A DNA stretch of 64,000 bases from Elysia crispata (Eukaryota; Mollusca; Gastropoda; Plakobranchidae). The stretch lies in NCBI GenBank assembly GCA_033675545.1, contig JAWDGP010007208.1, positions 70,001 through 134,000 of the forward strand, written 5' to 3'. Under the pieces are notes generated by a model. The model did no database searches, had not been told where the DNA came from, and saw nothing but the letters and a program-made list of their open reading frames with translations. Below, piece by piece: positions 1-15,110 of the stretch; the stretch's first letter is position 1; every line of letters begins with the position of its first letter. Position numbers and translations under genes: made by a program.

Positions 1-125
1 AAGGTTTATCGCACGACCTTTATCACAGAAGAGTTTCTGATTTTTGAAATGCACAAAAGACGATAAAAGATAAACACAAATTGTTAATATCTGTCCTATC
101 GCACAATGAAAAAACATTCAAGCGT

Positions 126-381
<256 letters not shown>

Positions 382-1099
382 TGTCCCCTCTTCCTCTAAA
401 GTTTCAACTGACCTTTCATTAAAGCTCAGTATAACCAGTACGCTTTTATTGAAACTAGGTGCAAAATTTTCAGAAATTCATTGTGTATTTTAGTGAATTG
501 TCTCTACGCTGAACCTGGTAAAATTAAGATTATTTTGAAAACAAAATCCTTCAATCTGTGTCGCTATGAAGCTAGAAGTTCGTGTAAAATCTTCATAGAT
601 CGTTTATTTAGTAAAATGCTACAAGAGAACACTGGAAGATTCAAAAGTATGACTTGATGACTGTGGCCAATGTGCGGCTGACGTAAAATACGCGATGACT
701 AATTTAAAAACAAAATTAAAAAAAAATTCATCAATCAATTTGTATAGCAAATGCATGTTGAGGCAAAGTATGGAGGATTAACACATATTTTTTTCAGTTG
801 ATGTCAACTATCTATTTTGCGGTTTGAATTTTCATGAAGATTGAATTATCATTCTAAGACTGCTCATAAGACCTCCTAAACTTTTTACTTACCCGGTACT
901 TATTTAGATCTTTAAGTGAGATTCGTTGTAAATAAAAAAAAATATACGAGTTTTTAGTGCCTTTTAGTTCAAAACAACCTTGCTTGATTTAGATAAGAAT
1001 AAGAAAAAGGCTACAAACCACCATCTGTCATGTTTCAGGTTTCCTGAGTATAGAATTGATTTTTCAGTTTACTTGCAGATCAGCTTTAGATTTGACAAT

Positions 1100-2176
<1,077 letters not shown>

Positions 2177-2199
2177 CAAAAAATCAACAAGCCGGACAG

Positions 2200-2247
2200 A
2201 ATAAAACTTGCGTTATGAAAGATATAGAAAGGGGAGATAATAATAAA
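2200..2247 (+). terminator. Polyadenylation signals of peptide copy 1
   Basis: AATAAA occurs at 2200-2205 and again at 2242-2247, 24 and 66 bases after the stop codon. Copy 2 has AATAAA at the comparable place (9967-9972). Confidence 0.6.
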
Positions 2248-3081
2248 TTTAATTGGTTTTCTTGCTTTAGTTAAGTTTTTGTGTGTTTTTTTATTTATAA
2301 TAATTTACTTTTTTGGCCTCTGAATCTGAAAAAAATACTTGTATTATCAACTTGAGGAGTTGAATTACATGGTTGAAGCTAATAGTTATGTCTCAACTTT
2401 CTGCGTACATTGTCTTAACAAGAACTAGTTCCATCTTTGCATATTTAAACATATGGATGAACATTTTTTCAGGTAGTACTTTTTTGTTGATTAGCTTAAA
2501 GCGTTTTACAAACTTACCCTAACGTTTCATACAATCCAAGACATCTCTCTGAAGTCTCACAGGAGCAGCAACTAGTGAGAGGGCGTTACTTTAAACTGAC
2601 AAGATCTTTCATTTCTTGAAACGGACTGATTTCACACCTAAATCAGGCAAGGATTTGTTGTAAAGAATCTTTCCAAAGGTATCGAATTCGATTAAACATT
2701 TTCATGAACGTGAAACAAAATTTTACATATATGCATAGGAGCAAAGTTTTAAGTTAAGCTGTACTGTACCTAATCATGCTTTCAGCATTTTGAGCTCCTA
2801 TCTAAAATTTTGTATTTTGTTTGTCTCAAACATTCAATTCTTTGCGTCATAAAAGTTGAAAGGCCTGAAAAATTATTTTAAAAAATCATACTATTCATCT
2901 CAACATCTGTGCGATTAGAACCATCGAGTTCGGCAACCATCGCCTTGCCACTGAAAGACTGAAAGAGTGCACCGCTCACAACAATACGCCTCTACGCTCC
3001 CTACAAAGAGAAGTTCATGGAGAAAGTATTTACTAAACCCCTTAGAGTGACTTACGCTGCGAAAAAAACAACAACACTAGT

Positions 3082-3185
3082 AACTGCATTGCTGTTTAGA
3101 AAGAATACATATTTGTTATCTAGAATTTAAATTATGCATTCGATTGGTACGGAAAAGATGGACTAGATCAAGATTTACTTCTCTC

Positions 3186-3190
<5 letters not shown>
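3082..3190 (+). repeat. Duplicated leader, copy B
   Basis: This is the second copy of the leader found at 126-240. It shares the tgtttagaaagaatacat run and the same order of leader, (CT)n and (CTAT)n. It marks the probable left end of the second duplication unit. Confidence 0.6.

Positions 3191-3268
<78 letters not shown>
3181..3268 (+). repeat. (CT)n then (CTAT)n microsatellite
   Basis: About 70 bases of CT repeat with one CC interruption, followed by a short CTAT run. It matches the arrangement at 236-381. Confidence 0.95.
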
Positions 3269-4019
3269 CTCACTCTTTCTTTCTCTCTACCCTTAGCAAG
3301 ATTTCATTGACAATAGTCAATATTTTCTCCCAAGTTCCGCCTCTTTCCTGGCCACATGACAGTAATGAATATATAATTAACAATATCATTAGAAAATGTA
3401 TATTAGACTTTGTAATCCTGTCAAACTTTCTAAAAATTGCTATTTTGGCCTGACCCTTTTCTATTTCATGGTCTGCATTTGACGTTCTTGTTCCTTTAAA
3501 CTATGTTTGATTCAACGGATTAAAGAAGGCCTTTTAATATCAATTATTACAGTTCTTCACGACCTTGTGATCACATTGTCACTGATAAAGATCTTTGGCT
3601 TTTTCTTAGTGATGCGACGGTTGGATAATTCGCTTTTATTTGATTACTGCATTAATTTGCGTGTTTAGGGTTTTGTTAGGATTCGAAACTTTACTTTTAC
3701 TTCTTAACTTCTATTCAATTTTCATAACAGGAATAAAGACAGTGATTTGATTGGTGACAGATCTTCATTTATTGTTGCTTGTTCGAGTGCGGTCTCATTG
3801 TGTGTGTGCTAGGGATAAGGGTTAAAAAATCTTTTTAAAAAAATACCATTTAAGTATGTTTTTTATGTGCTTATGTGACCTTTCTGTTCAGTGCACACAC
3901 AAAAAGGCAGACATAAAAAGCAAAGATATGCCGCCATGACCTGAGTTGTTACGTCTGTCTTCGCAATATTATGCGGTTTTTTTTAACTGTTAGACACTCA
4001 CGTAATCCATATGTACATA

Positions 4020-4088
4020 ATTATGTGGACTTTGTCGTGGGGAGAACCTGCCTCATGCGCAGCGCCCATAATGTGGACTTTTCAAGAG
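4020..4088 (+). repeat. Isolated diverged copy of the 47-bp minisatellite unit
   Basis: The stretch attatgtggactttgtcgtg, then gagaacctgcct and an atgcgc motif aligns with the unit of the array at 6326-7270. A second partial start (atgtggactttt) follows at once. It lies about 2.3 kb upstream of the array. Confidence 0.7.
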
Positions 4089-4998
4089 GAACAAAGTGAC
4101 ATCATCACTATTAGCGGAGTCTCGTTAGAAATAAACGTGATTTAATGGAGATTCTGATAGTGGACGGCAAAAAATCTAATTGGGTAATTACTACATGAAA
4201 CGTCATCACGTGCAATGAGATTGGCTTGGATTGTACGCATGGAAAAAATAAAGAAGTAAATAAGTAAAATATTGAGTTTTAGAACTTAGTTCATATTTTC
4301 TATATTTGAGATACAATTATTATTCTTACAGCTTCTAAGTTCATTAATTTCGACATAGTACCTCTGTGCTCTCTGAAAAGCTTGTTACTGAATTGTTTTC
4401 GGGAATGTTGGATTTCTAATTAAAAAAGGAAAGTTATGATCGCGTAAGAGGCATTTATGAGTGTGTGATAGAGGAATAAAAAGGTAAGCCGAAAATGAGA
4501 TAAAAGTCGGTTTACACCTGAAGTAGAAGGTAAACTGTGAACATATACTTCTCTAGCCAAATCCTATCAGTGAGCAGTCTGTTTATCTTCTGGCAAAACG
4601 TTGCTGTTAAATACTGAAACTAACTAAAATCATAAGAATGTCAAAATACTTACGCCTCCTAGCAGCTTGCCTCCCCCCTGTCTTTCCCTCCCAAAAAGTA
4701 AAAGAAATTCTTTAGCTGAAGGTGATAGGGTCCTGTCCGATAAATAACGATAAAAAAACAGCTCCGATTACGTTAGATTTTACTCCTGGAGTTCTAAATG
4801 TTCAATGTTTCGTTTGCTCTACAATTTTTCAGACTCTTCTTCCACGCTCCACGCTTTCTTACCTGTCAGAAAAATAAGTAGAACGTTTCTTCTCAGCTAG
4901 AGGGAATTCTTCTTAATCATCTTAATTATTATAGGGCTAAAACAAATAATTATCACCTTAATATTTAACCTCTAGCTCTTACTCTATTTGTTGTCTGC

Positions 4999-5008
4999 CT
5001 CTCTCTCT

Positions 5009-5095
<87 letters not shown>

Positions 5096-5111
5096 TCTCT
5101 CACTCACTCTC
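4999..5111 (+). repeat. (CT)n microsatellite
   Basis: A CT dinucleotide array with a few CA and CC interruptions at both ends. Confidence 0.95.
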
Positions 5112-5398
5112 GTTTACCTCCTTTTTTGAATGGCCAATATCTTTGCTTTGCCAAGGTTGATAAAGAAAAAAGCCAAGAACTTTTTAAAGGAATGAGTTGT
5201 TGTTCATTTATTGATCTAGATAACATTTTTTAGCGTAAGATTAAAAGCTGGAGGGTTTCAATTTTCCAGAAATATCCACTTTATCGTTGTATCCACTTAA
5301 GTTAAAGCAAACGGAAGTTTTGTTAAAATGTTTAAAACGAAGAGGGGTAGAGGCACAGAGTCATAAATATAGATAAATAGATAGTTAAGTTAGATTGA

Positions 5399-5535
5399 TA
5401 GAGAGAGAGAGAGAGGGAGAGAGAGAGATGGAAAGCTCGATAGTTAGATAAATAGATAGACACATAGATGTGTATAACTGTATCGATAGATAGATAGATA
5501 GATAGATAGAAAGATAGATAGATAGATAGATAGAG
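5399..5535 (+). repeat. (GA)n and (GATA)n microsatellite cluster
   Basis: A short GA run at about 5399-5428 is followed by imperfect GATA/AGAT tetranucleotide repeats, densest at 5483-5535. Open frames on the minus strand rich in Ser-Ile-Tyr-Leu are translations of this repeat. Confidence 0.9.
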
Positions 5536-5894
5536 AAATAAATAGATCGGTAGATAGATGAATTGACACATAAATATATGGAAAGAGAGACAAATATATT
5601 GATAGAAAGAAAGATGGATAAAGAGATAGTTATATAGACTGATGTTCCGTTGTTTTTTTTTTTTTTTAAAAAGAGAGAAATAAACAATACTTATAGCCTT
5701 CAATTTCAATGTCGTCAAACAACCTTTCAGTATCATGTAGAAAAAAACGCATTTGTTCCACAACCTATTTTAGTTAAATGTAAAACCATGTTATTGAATG
5801 CATGAATGCTGTTGTGACAATATACATATAAGAGTAATGTTCTTTGTGAAAAGGTTTCACAAAGTGCATAAGCACTCTGAGCTGAAATTTTTAG

Positions 5895-5918
5895 GGATTA
5901 TTATTATTATTATTATTA

Positions 5919-6007
<89 letters not shown>
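5895..6007 (+). repeat. (ATT)n microsatellite
   Basis: About 110 bases of ATT repeat with a single GTT variant near the start. Confidence 0.95.
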
Positions 6008-6325
6008 TAACAGCTGTCGCGATTGGTTCAAGTCAATGCCATGGTTCTCTTTGAACTGAAAACTAATGTCTCAATTGAATTTTATCGTGCTCTACATCTG
6101 TGCGAAAACTGCTTATCTTTCATTTGCATATATTTGTCAGTTTCAATTATGCACTCTTCTGTAATTTTAATAATAAAAAAAAACGAATGGACGATATATC
6201 AATATAAATCAAGATATTGTAATTTCGATCAATGTAACTAATGAAACAAGAAAGTTATCGAAAAATCAACCTTCAAACTATTATTTAAATCATAGGAAGT
6301 ATTTGACGTGAGGAGAACCTACCTA

Positions 6326-7270
6326 TATGTGGGCTTTCTCGTGACGAGAACCTACCTTCTGAGATGCGCCTCTATGTGGGCTTTCTCGTGACGAGAACCT
6401 GCCTTCTGAGATCTGTCTATATGTGAGCTTTCTCGTGACGAGAACCTCCCTTCTGAGATGCACCTATATGTGGGCTTTCTCGTGACAAGAACCTGCCTTC
6501 TGATATGCGCCTCTATGTGGGCTTTCTCGTGCAAGAACCTGCCTTCTGAGATGCGCCTATAATTATGTGGGCTTTCTCGTTACGAGAACCTGCCTTCTGC
6601 TACGAGCCTATGTGTGGGCTTTCTCGTGACGAGAACCTGCCTTCTGAGATGCGCCTATATGTGGGCTTTCTCGTGACAAGAACCTGCCTTCTGAGATGCG
6701 CCTATAATTATGTGGGCTTTCTCGTTACGAGAACCTGCCTTCTGCTACGAGCCTATGTGTGGGCTTTCTCGTGACGAGAACCTGCCTTCTGAGATGCGCC
6801 TATATGTGGGCTTTCTCGTGATCAGAACCTGCCTTCTGAGATGCACCTACAATTATGTGGCCTTTCTCGTAACGAGAACCTGCCTTCTGAGATGCGCCTA
6901 TATGTGGGCTTTCTCGTGACGAGAACCTGCCTTTTGCGACGAGCCTATATGTGGGCTTTCTCGTGACGAGAACCTGCTTTCTGAGATGCGCCGATATGTG
7001 GGCTTTCTCGTAACGAGAACCTGCCTTCTGAGATGTGCCTCTATGTGGGCTTTCTTGTGACGAGAACCTGCCTTCTGAGAAGCGCCTTTAATTATGTGGG
7101 CTTTCTCATGACGAGGACCTGCTTTCTGAGATGCGCCGATATGTGGGCTTTCTCGTGACGAGAACCTGCCTTCTACGACGAGCCTATATGTGGGCTTTCT
7201 CGTGACGAGAACCTGCCTTCTACGACGAGCCTATATGTGGGCTTTCTCGTGACGAGAACCTGCCATCTGC
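6326..7270 (+). repeat. 47-bp minisatellite, about 20 copies
   Basis: Twenty consecutive units of 46-51 bases can be counted, each built on atgtgggctttctcg, tgacgagaacctgcc, ttctgagatgcgcc. Most units hold the dyad TTCTCGTGACGAGAA, a perfect 7-bp inverted repeat around one central base. Some units are 51 bases long (an extra aatt before atgtggg) and some end in an acgagcc variant. Two successive three-unit blocks of 145 bases (starting near 6560 and 6705) are almost identical, which shows higher-order amplification. Units are not multiples of three, so the open frames crossing them are not conserved protein repeats. Confidence 0.95.
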
Positions 7271-8265
7271 AATGCTTCTTTATTTATGTGACCGTTAAGG
7301 CTCCGAGCTGGATGCTGCGGAGGTCAAAAGCGTTCACTGGCAAGCTTTTTTAAAACGTCATTATCTTTTAAGTGCCACATCTCAGTTACCCGGGAGACTT
7401 TTTAATCTTAAAATCATCCAATTAGAAGAAATCCAGAGCCCATGAGGTGTGAAGAGGTCATAAAGGGAAACTGTTTCCTTTGCATGTAGTTATTTCTACG
7501 AACTAAGAGCAAATAAAAGAACTGAGCAGCCATGATTCTACAACAAGGCCCTTCCCTGCCCACTTACTTGCCACCGACCTCCACCCTCAATGCTGAGTTT
7601 TGCTTGACAAGGAGTATGAATGACCACTGCCCCTAGGGTCTTCCTTGAATCATGTGGATTTTAGCTAATGGTGATTTTAGATGTGAAGTAACCTGATTGG
7701 CCACTTCTTGCAAAATCAGTGGACCAAACCAGTCTAGTTACAGGTCAATCACAGCTCCATTTTACTGTGAAGCCGAGAAAGAAAGGGAGGAGTTAAATGA
7801 GTTGTTAACAAAGGAAAGAGGACAAGAGTTGAGTGCGTGATGTATGTGTGAGTATGTGTTTTTCACAAACTGTGTGCGTGTGAAGCACGAAGGTACGGCA
7901 TGGACAAAATTTACTTAATCATTTTTTTTGTAATGATGTCATTCTTCCTTTTTTATTTACATTTTTTTTTCTTTTTTTTTTTTTTAGCTTTGCTATATAT
8001 GTATGTATATATATATGTATATATATTGACCCAAGAATGTTTATGGCATCACACTATTTTTTTACTAGGCAGGTACTTATTTAGATTTTGAGTCTAATTC
8101 GATATAGAAAAATAGCTCTTTTTTTTTTTTTTTGCATTCTAGATCTTAATGACCTGGCTAGAAAAAGATAAGCACAAAAAGGCTACAAACCACCATCTGT
8201 CATATTTCAGCTCTTCTTGGTATTTAACAAAGTTGTCAGTTAGTTTAGCTTTATGATTGGTCAAC

Positions 8266-9939
<1,674 letters not shown>

Positions 9940-9966
9940 TACACCGCTATGAGGGATATTAATGCC

Positions 9967-9972
9967 AATAAA
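9967..9972 (+). terminator. Polyadenylation signal of peptide copy 2
   Basis: AATAAA lies 28 bases after the stop codon of copy 2, in the same relative place as in copy 1. Confidence 0.6.
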
Positions 9973-10340
9973 ATTACGTTTTCCTGTTTTCATTTATTTT
10001 TCCTGACTTTGTGTCTTAGAACAGAGGAAGTGAAGATTGCATTGTTTGAAACTACTGGCCATCTGGGTAATAAGAAGTAGAATTTTCCAGCTTGGGATAA
10101 TTTTTTTTCAGTTGGCTCTTTCTCATTAAAATACTTAATGCGCTTTACAAAGATAACCGGACCTCCCGTTACTAACCAAAGAACTTTCTGAGGTCACAGA
10201 GAACCAGTTAGTAGGGACGGCGCGTAACTCTAAACTGACAAGCTCTTTATGCCTTTAACCCGATACTCATTGAACAACTGAATCAGGTGAGGAAACATTT
10301 ACATGTATGTAGAATCTTTCCTAAAGATCAAACATTGCAT

Positions 10341-10412
10341 TTAGCCGTGTCAGGATTCTAACCCGGGCCTCCCAACTATAGAGCAGAGTGTCTATCATCA
10401 AATCATTACGTC
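10341..10412 (-). repeat. tRNA-like fragment, possible SINE head
   Basis: On the minus strand the stretch holds a B-box-like gggttagaatcc preceded by a tctgctctatag segment, like the 3' half of a tRNA. There is no intact cloverleaf and no clear A box. It lies just beyond the duplicated 3' flank. Confidence 0.3.
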
Positions 10413-11111
10413 GATATGTTTTCGAACCAACAAAAAAAAAATTAAAAATTAAAAAATAAGCCAAAGAAAATACTATGTTTCAAGATCATTTTTGTTTTGT
10501 TTTGTTTATAATCCTGCAGTTGATCTTAATATCACACAGATTTGTTTAGATTACTATACCACTTTTTATTACTTCTGAACCAATTTATAATCTTAAAAAC
10601 GTACGGAAAATAAAATTCGATTTCAATTTGTTAAACGGCATGAGACAAAAATTACAAGCAGAGGAAGTGTAATGTAGTTCATTGGTATTTAACATTTTCA
10701 TCCTCTTACTAAATTTATGGACTACAGTAATTTTAGTCTTAAACAAAGCGACGCTTTCTAAAAATTAAAAGCCTTTAATGAAAAGAATCATACCATTCAA
10801 CTATATCCGGTGTAAAAAATACATACATCATACAAAACAGAAAATTAAGAACAGATTGATTCGTAGCAACTCAAACGAAAAACAACTTTACAAGAAGTTT
10901 AAACATTTAAAAAATGCCCCTTTACAATTTCTAATCCATAATCATATAACGCAGTGGTGCAGGCGAATAATTGAGACAAAATAATTTAATTTAGAACTTG
11001 AAACTTCAGTGCTCAACAAACATCAAACAACAGCAAATATCCCATCGAAATTTGAACGCAGATATTAGCTAAAAATAAATACAGAGTACAGTTATCCAAG
11101 GTTTTTATTGC

Positions 11112-11154
<43 letters not shown>
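11112..11154 (+). repeat. (TTG)n microsatellite
   Basis: About 43 bases of TTG repeat. Confidence 0.9.
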
Positions 11155-11155
<1 letters not shown>

Positions 11156-11849
11156 TGTTTTTTTTTATGTTTTTTTAATCAATTAAGAGCCCTTGCACTC
11201 GTCATTGGTGGAAAGGAAGAGAAAGCAATATAAGACCTTTATTTATCTTATTGTAGGCCTCTTGACATCATTGCGAGATTTTACTTAGGTGACAGATTTT
11301 CTTTAAATTGATTAACGTTTTTTGCCAAATCTTAAGAGTCATAAATATCTTCAAAACGACATACCGTCTTTTTCTATAATTTCTTTAAATGCCGACAGTT
11401 GGTTCGTTCTTGTGTGGTTGATAGAGACCTAATTATGGTTTTATTTGCTTGTTTGTTTTTGTCCCAGGAAAAAAATTTCTGTTCTTTTGTTGTGTTTATG
11501 AATGAAGCAAATTCTTGAGGCTATGTTGTTTGTCTCGTCCTTGGTAGTTTGACATTTTGCAGTCAGGGCCTGCTCTTGGGAGCATAAGTTTCTTGTTTCT
11601 TTCCGTACTTCCTCAAAGCTCGAGGTTTTCATTGTAGGAAAGGGAAACATAATTACACTGATATGAACTTGTCAAGGTTGAGTGTCTAGCTTTTAAATCT
11701 TAGTTTCTTTCTTTAGATTTCTCCCTTTTTTTTCTTAAGATTACTTTACCAATTTTCAATTTAACACTGTCTTTTGCCTTTTTTATTTATTTATTTTTTT
11801 TATTCACCTTGATAGGTAGTGTCATTTAAAGACGCATGCTTGATCTCAT

Positions 11850-11912
11850 GCCAGCCTTATAGCTCAGTATTGTTGCCGTTGGCTTACAAGTGTGAGATTT
11901 ATTCTCTGGCGA
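11850..11912 (+). repeat. tRNA-like fragment, possible SINE head
   Basis: An A-box-like tatagctcagtattg is followed by ggcttacaagtgtgag and a degraded B-box region (gagatttattctc). It resembles a decayed tRNA-derived element and not a working tRNA. Confidence 0.3.
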
Positions 11913-12758
11913 TTAACTTTGATGAAATATCGGAAATTAACTGATTGTCAAAATGTAATAATCAAATGTAAAACTATATGTCATGGCCTTTGAAGGCTCA
12001 ATTCTGCCCTTTTTTATTTATTTTTTATTTGAATTTTATTTTTATTGTTTTGTTTTGTTTTGGATTTAGATTTAAAAACTGATTCGGTGCAATGTCATAT
12101 GATTCTTGTCTAGGCCTTGTATCTCTCACTTATCATGGTTTTTGTTAAGAGAAAAAAAAGATAATATTTTCTCCAACGCGCAATGTGGGAATGAACAAGT
12201 GAGACTATAATTATAAGGGCCTCGTCTAAACATTGTTTGATGTACGGTATTCAAGTTCTAAACTAGAGAACTCTCCTCATTTAAGGTTGAAATATAGAGT
12301 GTGATATGGTTGTACTTTCATTTTTAAACATTGCTCATGTATTTCCCAGTCTTTGGAGCAAATAAGTTGAGTGAACGATCGCCTTGTTCTAGAGGCAAAG
12401 TAAAAGTCAAAGAATAATACCAGCGTAAAATATTTAAACTTTACATGAAAAGGTAATTCACAGAATATCTTAATAATTAAATTTAATTTCTGCCATGTTC
12501 TGATTTACCCAGTGCGGTCCCAGCTTTTTTGTTCACATGACAGTCAGACACGATGCTTAAAAAAAGCAAAATTAATTGAATGACACGTTTGTATTTTCTT
12601 CAATACATTCATTTTTGACAACTGATATTTATTCGATAGAGTAATCTAGATTAGTCATGCCATGTAAAAAAATAAACAGGTACCACAGGTTAATGAGGAC
12701 TCACAGATACTCACAGAACAAAAACATTTTTTGTCCTTTTGTTTCTGTGGTCTCTAAG

Positions 12759-12928
12759 GTCGTCCGACATATACGATCACATAAAACTTCCTCTCCTTGA
12801 CAACAAGATCGAAAAGGGCACACTTACCAGCATTTTTCCTGACTCAATAGACAATATCCCAAATAAATTTCAGCGAGTTTTACCTTCATTAAACGACTGG
12901 CAAACACAGCCTGACCTTAAGCTTAATA
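12759..12928 (+). other. Possible orphan coding exon
   Basis: An open stretch of about 56 codons is bounded by a plausible acceptor (ctctaag) and a strong donor (gtaagt at 12929). Its composition is mixed and non-repetitive (for example SDIYDHIKLPLLDNK), unlike the shadow frames around it. I found no partner exon on either side and do not recognise the sequence. It could be an exon of an unannotated gene, a decayed transposon fragment or chance. Confidence 0.3.
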
Positions 12929-13043
12929 GTAAGTTTTTCTGCCTCCCTCTCTCTCTCCTTTCCCTCTTTTTCTCTCTCCTCACCCTCTTTCTCTAACTAT
13001 CTCTTTTTCTATCTCTTACTTGCTCTATCTTCCTTTCTTACCT

Positions 13044-13048
<5 letters not shown>

Positions 13049-13110
<62 letters not shown>

Positions 13111-13155
13111 CTCCCTTTTTCTCTCTCCACTTTCTCCCTCTCTTTTTCTCTCTAT

Positions 13156-13238
<83 letters not shown>
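13049..13238 (+). repeat. Two (CT)n microsatellites
   Basis: CT runs at about 13049-13106 and 13159-13238 are separated by C/T-rich imperfect sequence. Confidence 0.95.
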
Positions 13239-13249
<11 letters not shown>

Positions 13250-15110
13250 CCCCTATGTGTCTTTGCTTCAAGTGAAAGTGTATAAATTGACATGAATTTC
13301 AGTTTACAGGTGAAATCGTCCTTTTCTTTAAAATTTCGTCAGTACCTCGAGGCTTTTGCAAAACGATATCACTACATGAGGGCATTCAAATCGGGAGAGA
13401 GAAAAAGAGAGAAAGACAGAGAGAGAGAGAGAGGCACATAGATAGAAAAACATGCACCGCATGTCATACACAAGTGACAATGGGTATATTGAGGCCAGAC
13501 TAACGCTAAATGAACTGGTTGCTAAGGCTGAACGTGGAACTTCCAGTCTCCTCTTTTTGTGTCCTTGGTACTTATAAATTATTCTAAAGTACAATCTTTT
13601 GCGTAAATAATCTAGGAAACCTAGAAAACGACTGGGAAAAATTTTGTCTTGCGTTTTAATGAGCAGTAGACATAGGTTTAGATCTAAGCTTGATCGTTAC
13701 TTCTGGGAGTCTTGCAAAGAATTATATAGAAATTTAGATCTAGGCAGGATTTTGAGTGTAATATTTATTAAGCATGCATATTCGACTTTGCAAGTGCAAA
13801 ATGCAAACGAAATTCAGCTTCTGTTGTCTTTTTTTAGTGTAGAAAGAGGTGTATAAATTCATAAACGGTTGCCTAGGCCTATGTATCCCTTTAATCTTTA
13901 GTCTAAGAGTGCCAGTTAATCAAGGGTATAACTTTTGCGGACCTTTTTTAAGAACATCATCTTTTAAAAAAAAATTTTAAAATTTTAAGTCATTTGTAGT
14001 AGACTATATTTAACTGAAGAGTAGACAAACCCTCATGTTTTAAAGAACAGAATATTTTCTAATTGAATAGTTTTTATATTTGTGTTGGACCAAACTCACT
14101 TTCAACTATGGACTAATATGATTAAAACTCATTTTAAATATATTCTCAAAATTGTTCACAAATTTTTATGAATGTACACAGAATCTTTATATATAATTAT
14201 ATATTCTTGTGTTCTCAGCTTTTTTGACAAAACTGGGCATATGAAACACTTATTTGGACACCTGTTGGACTATTATTTTAGTCAGTCTCAGTTGTAAGTG
14301 TCACACTCAGAACACAATAAAATTGCTGTTGGAGAAGCTCTCCAGTCTTTTAATATGTATGCAAGTTAATTTTTCAGGAGAGGAAATCAGATTCTGTGAG
14401 TCATGAGTTGTGGATGGTGCTTATCTTCTGATTAAAAAATAAAAGTTCTAGCCATATTATCTAAACAGTGACTGAGCAATGTCTGAGTTTGTAAATATGG
14501 GTAAAATGGGTTTCAAACATCAACCAGACATATTCTAATTAATAATGTAACTCTGAGTAACTTGAACCATATTCCTTATTACAGTGTCACATAATTCTAC
14601 AACACTATATATGTATGAGTGGATTTTTTTTTTTAAAGTATTTCCTCAAAAGCTGTTTGTAGAAGTAGTTTGCTTTTAATGATACACAATATCATATATT
14701 ATATAAGATGTAGGAAAACAACTTTTTATGTCTTGTTTAAAGTATTTTGAACATTATAATATAAGTAAAAAAATGAAAACATTTGAGATGTGTGTCTGAA
14801 CCAAATTATTTGAACTGCAATTAGTGCAAATTTAAATTTCACTGAAAATGATGTCTCAGTGGATCAATCCTTTAACTTATATACTGTATAGTATGTGATT
14901 CTTTACAAAGTTTACTATGTAACATTCTGAAAGCAGATTAACATTGCAAGCTTGCTGCTTCTGAAAGTTGGGCTTATCTGAAATACATGTTATAATATAA
15001 TTATATTTTACTAGCTTTTAATGTTGTAATATCATCCCTTCATCTAATCCTTTCTTTCCTCAACAGGCTTTTACACTTTGAAGCTGTAAATTGTACAGCG
15101 TTTGAGAAAT

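Larger units (their letters stand above)
2248..8060. other. Intergenic region between the two peptide genes
   Basis: No gene is seen here apart from the repeats listed separately. The first part (to about 2700) is the 3' flank of the duplication unit and resembles 10080-10340: both contain a taaactgacaag motif and a cctaaatcagg / ctgaatcagg motif. Then come leader copy B, (CT)n arrays, (GATA)n, (ATT)n and the 47-bp minisatellite. The stretches 3270-4015, 4090-4990 and 7275-8060 look like plain AT-rich sequence. Confidence 0.6.
9973..15066. other. Intergenic region, peptide copy 2 to METTL6
   Basis: Up to about 10340 this is the duplicated 3' flank of the peptide gene. Then come tRNA-like fragments, a (TTG)n run, an orphan exon-like stretch at 12759-12928, (CT)n arrays and AT-rich sequence. 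No complete gene is recognised. Just before METTL6, a tttcctcaacag acceptor-like site ends at 15066, suggesting that a non-coding first exon of METTL6 lies somewhere upstream. Confidence 0.5.

Noticed and set aside
6352-6919. Repeated-protein open frames across the minisatellite (MWAFSLREPAF-type)
   Set aside because: Unit length is mostly 47, so the frame changes at every unit; the apparent protein repeats come from the 145-bp trimer and are interrupted by stops.
6326-7270. CRISPR array
   Set aside because: Units are contiguous with no unique spacers, in a eukaryotic genome; it is a minisatellite.
13644-13856. 70-codon open frame (+)
   Set aside because: No ATG start, no splice partners and no recognisable similarity; treated as chance.
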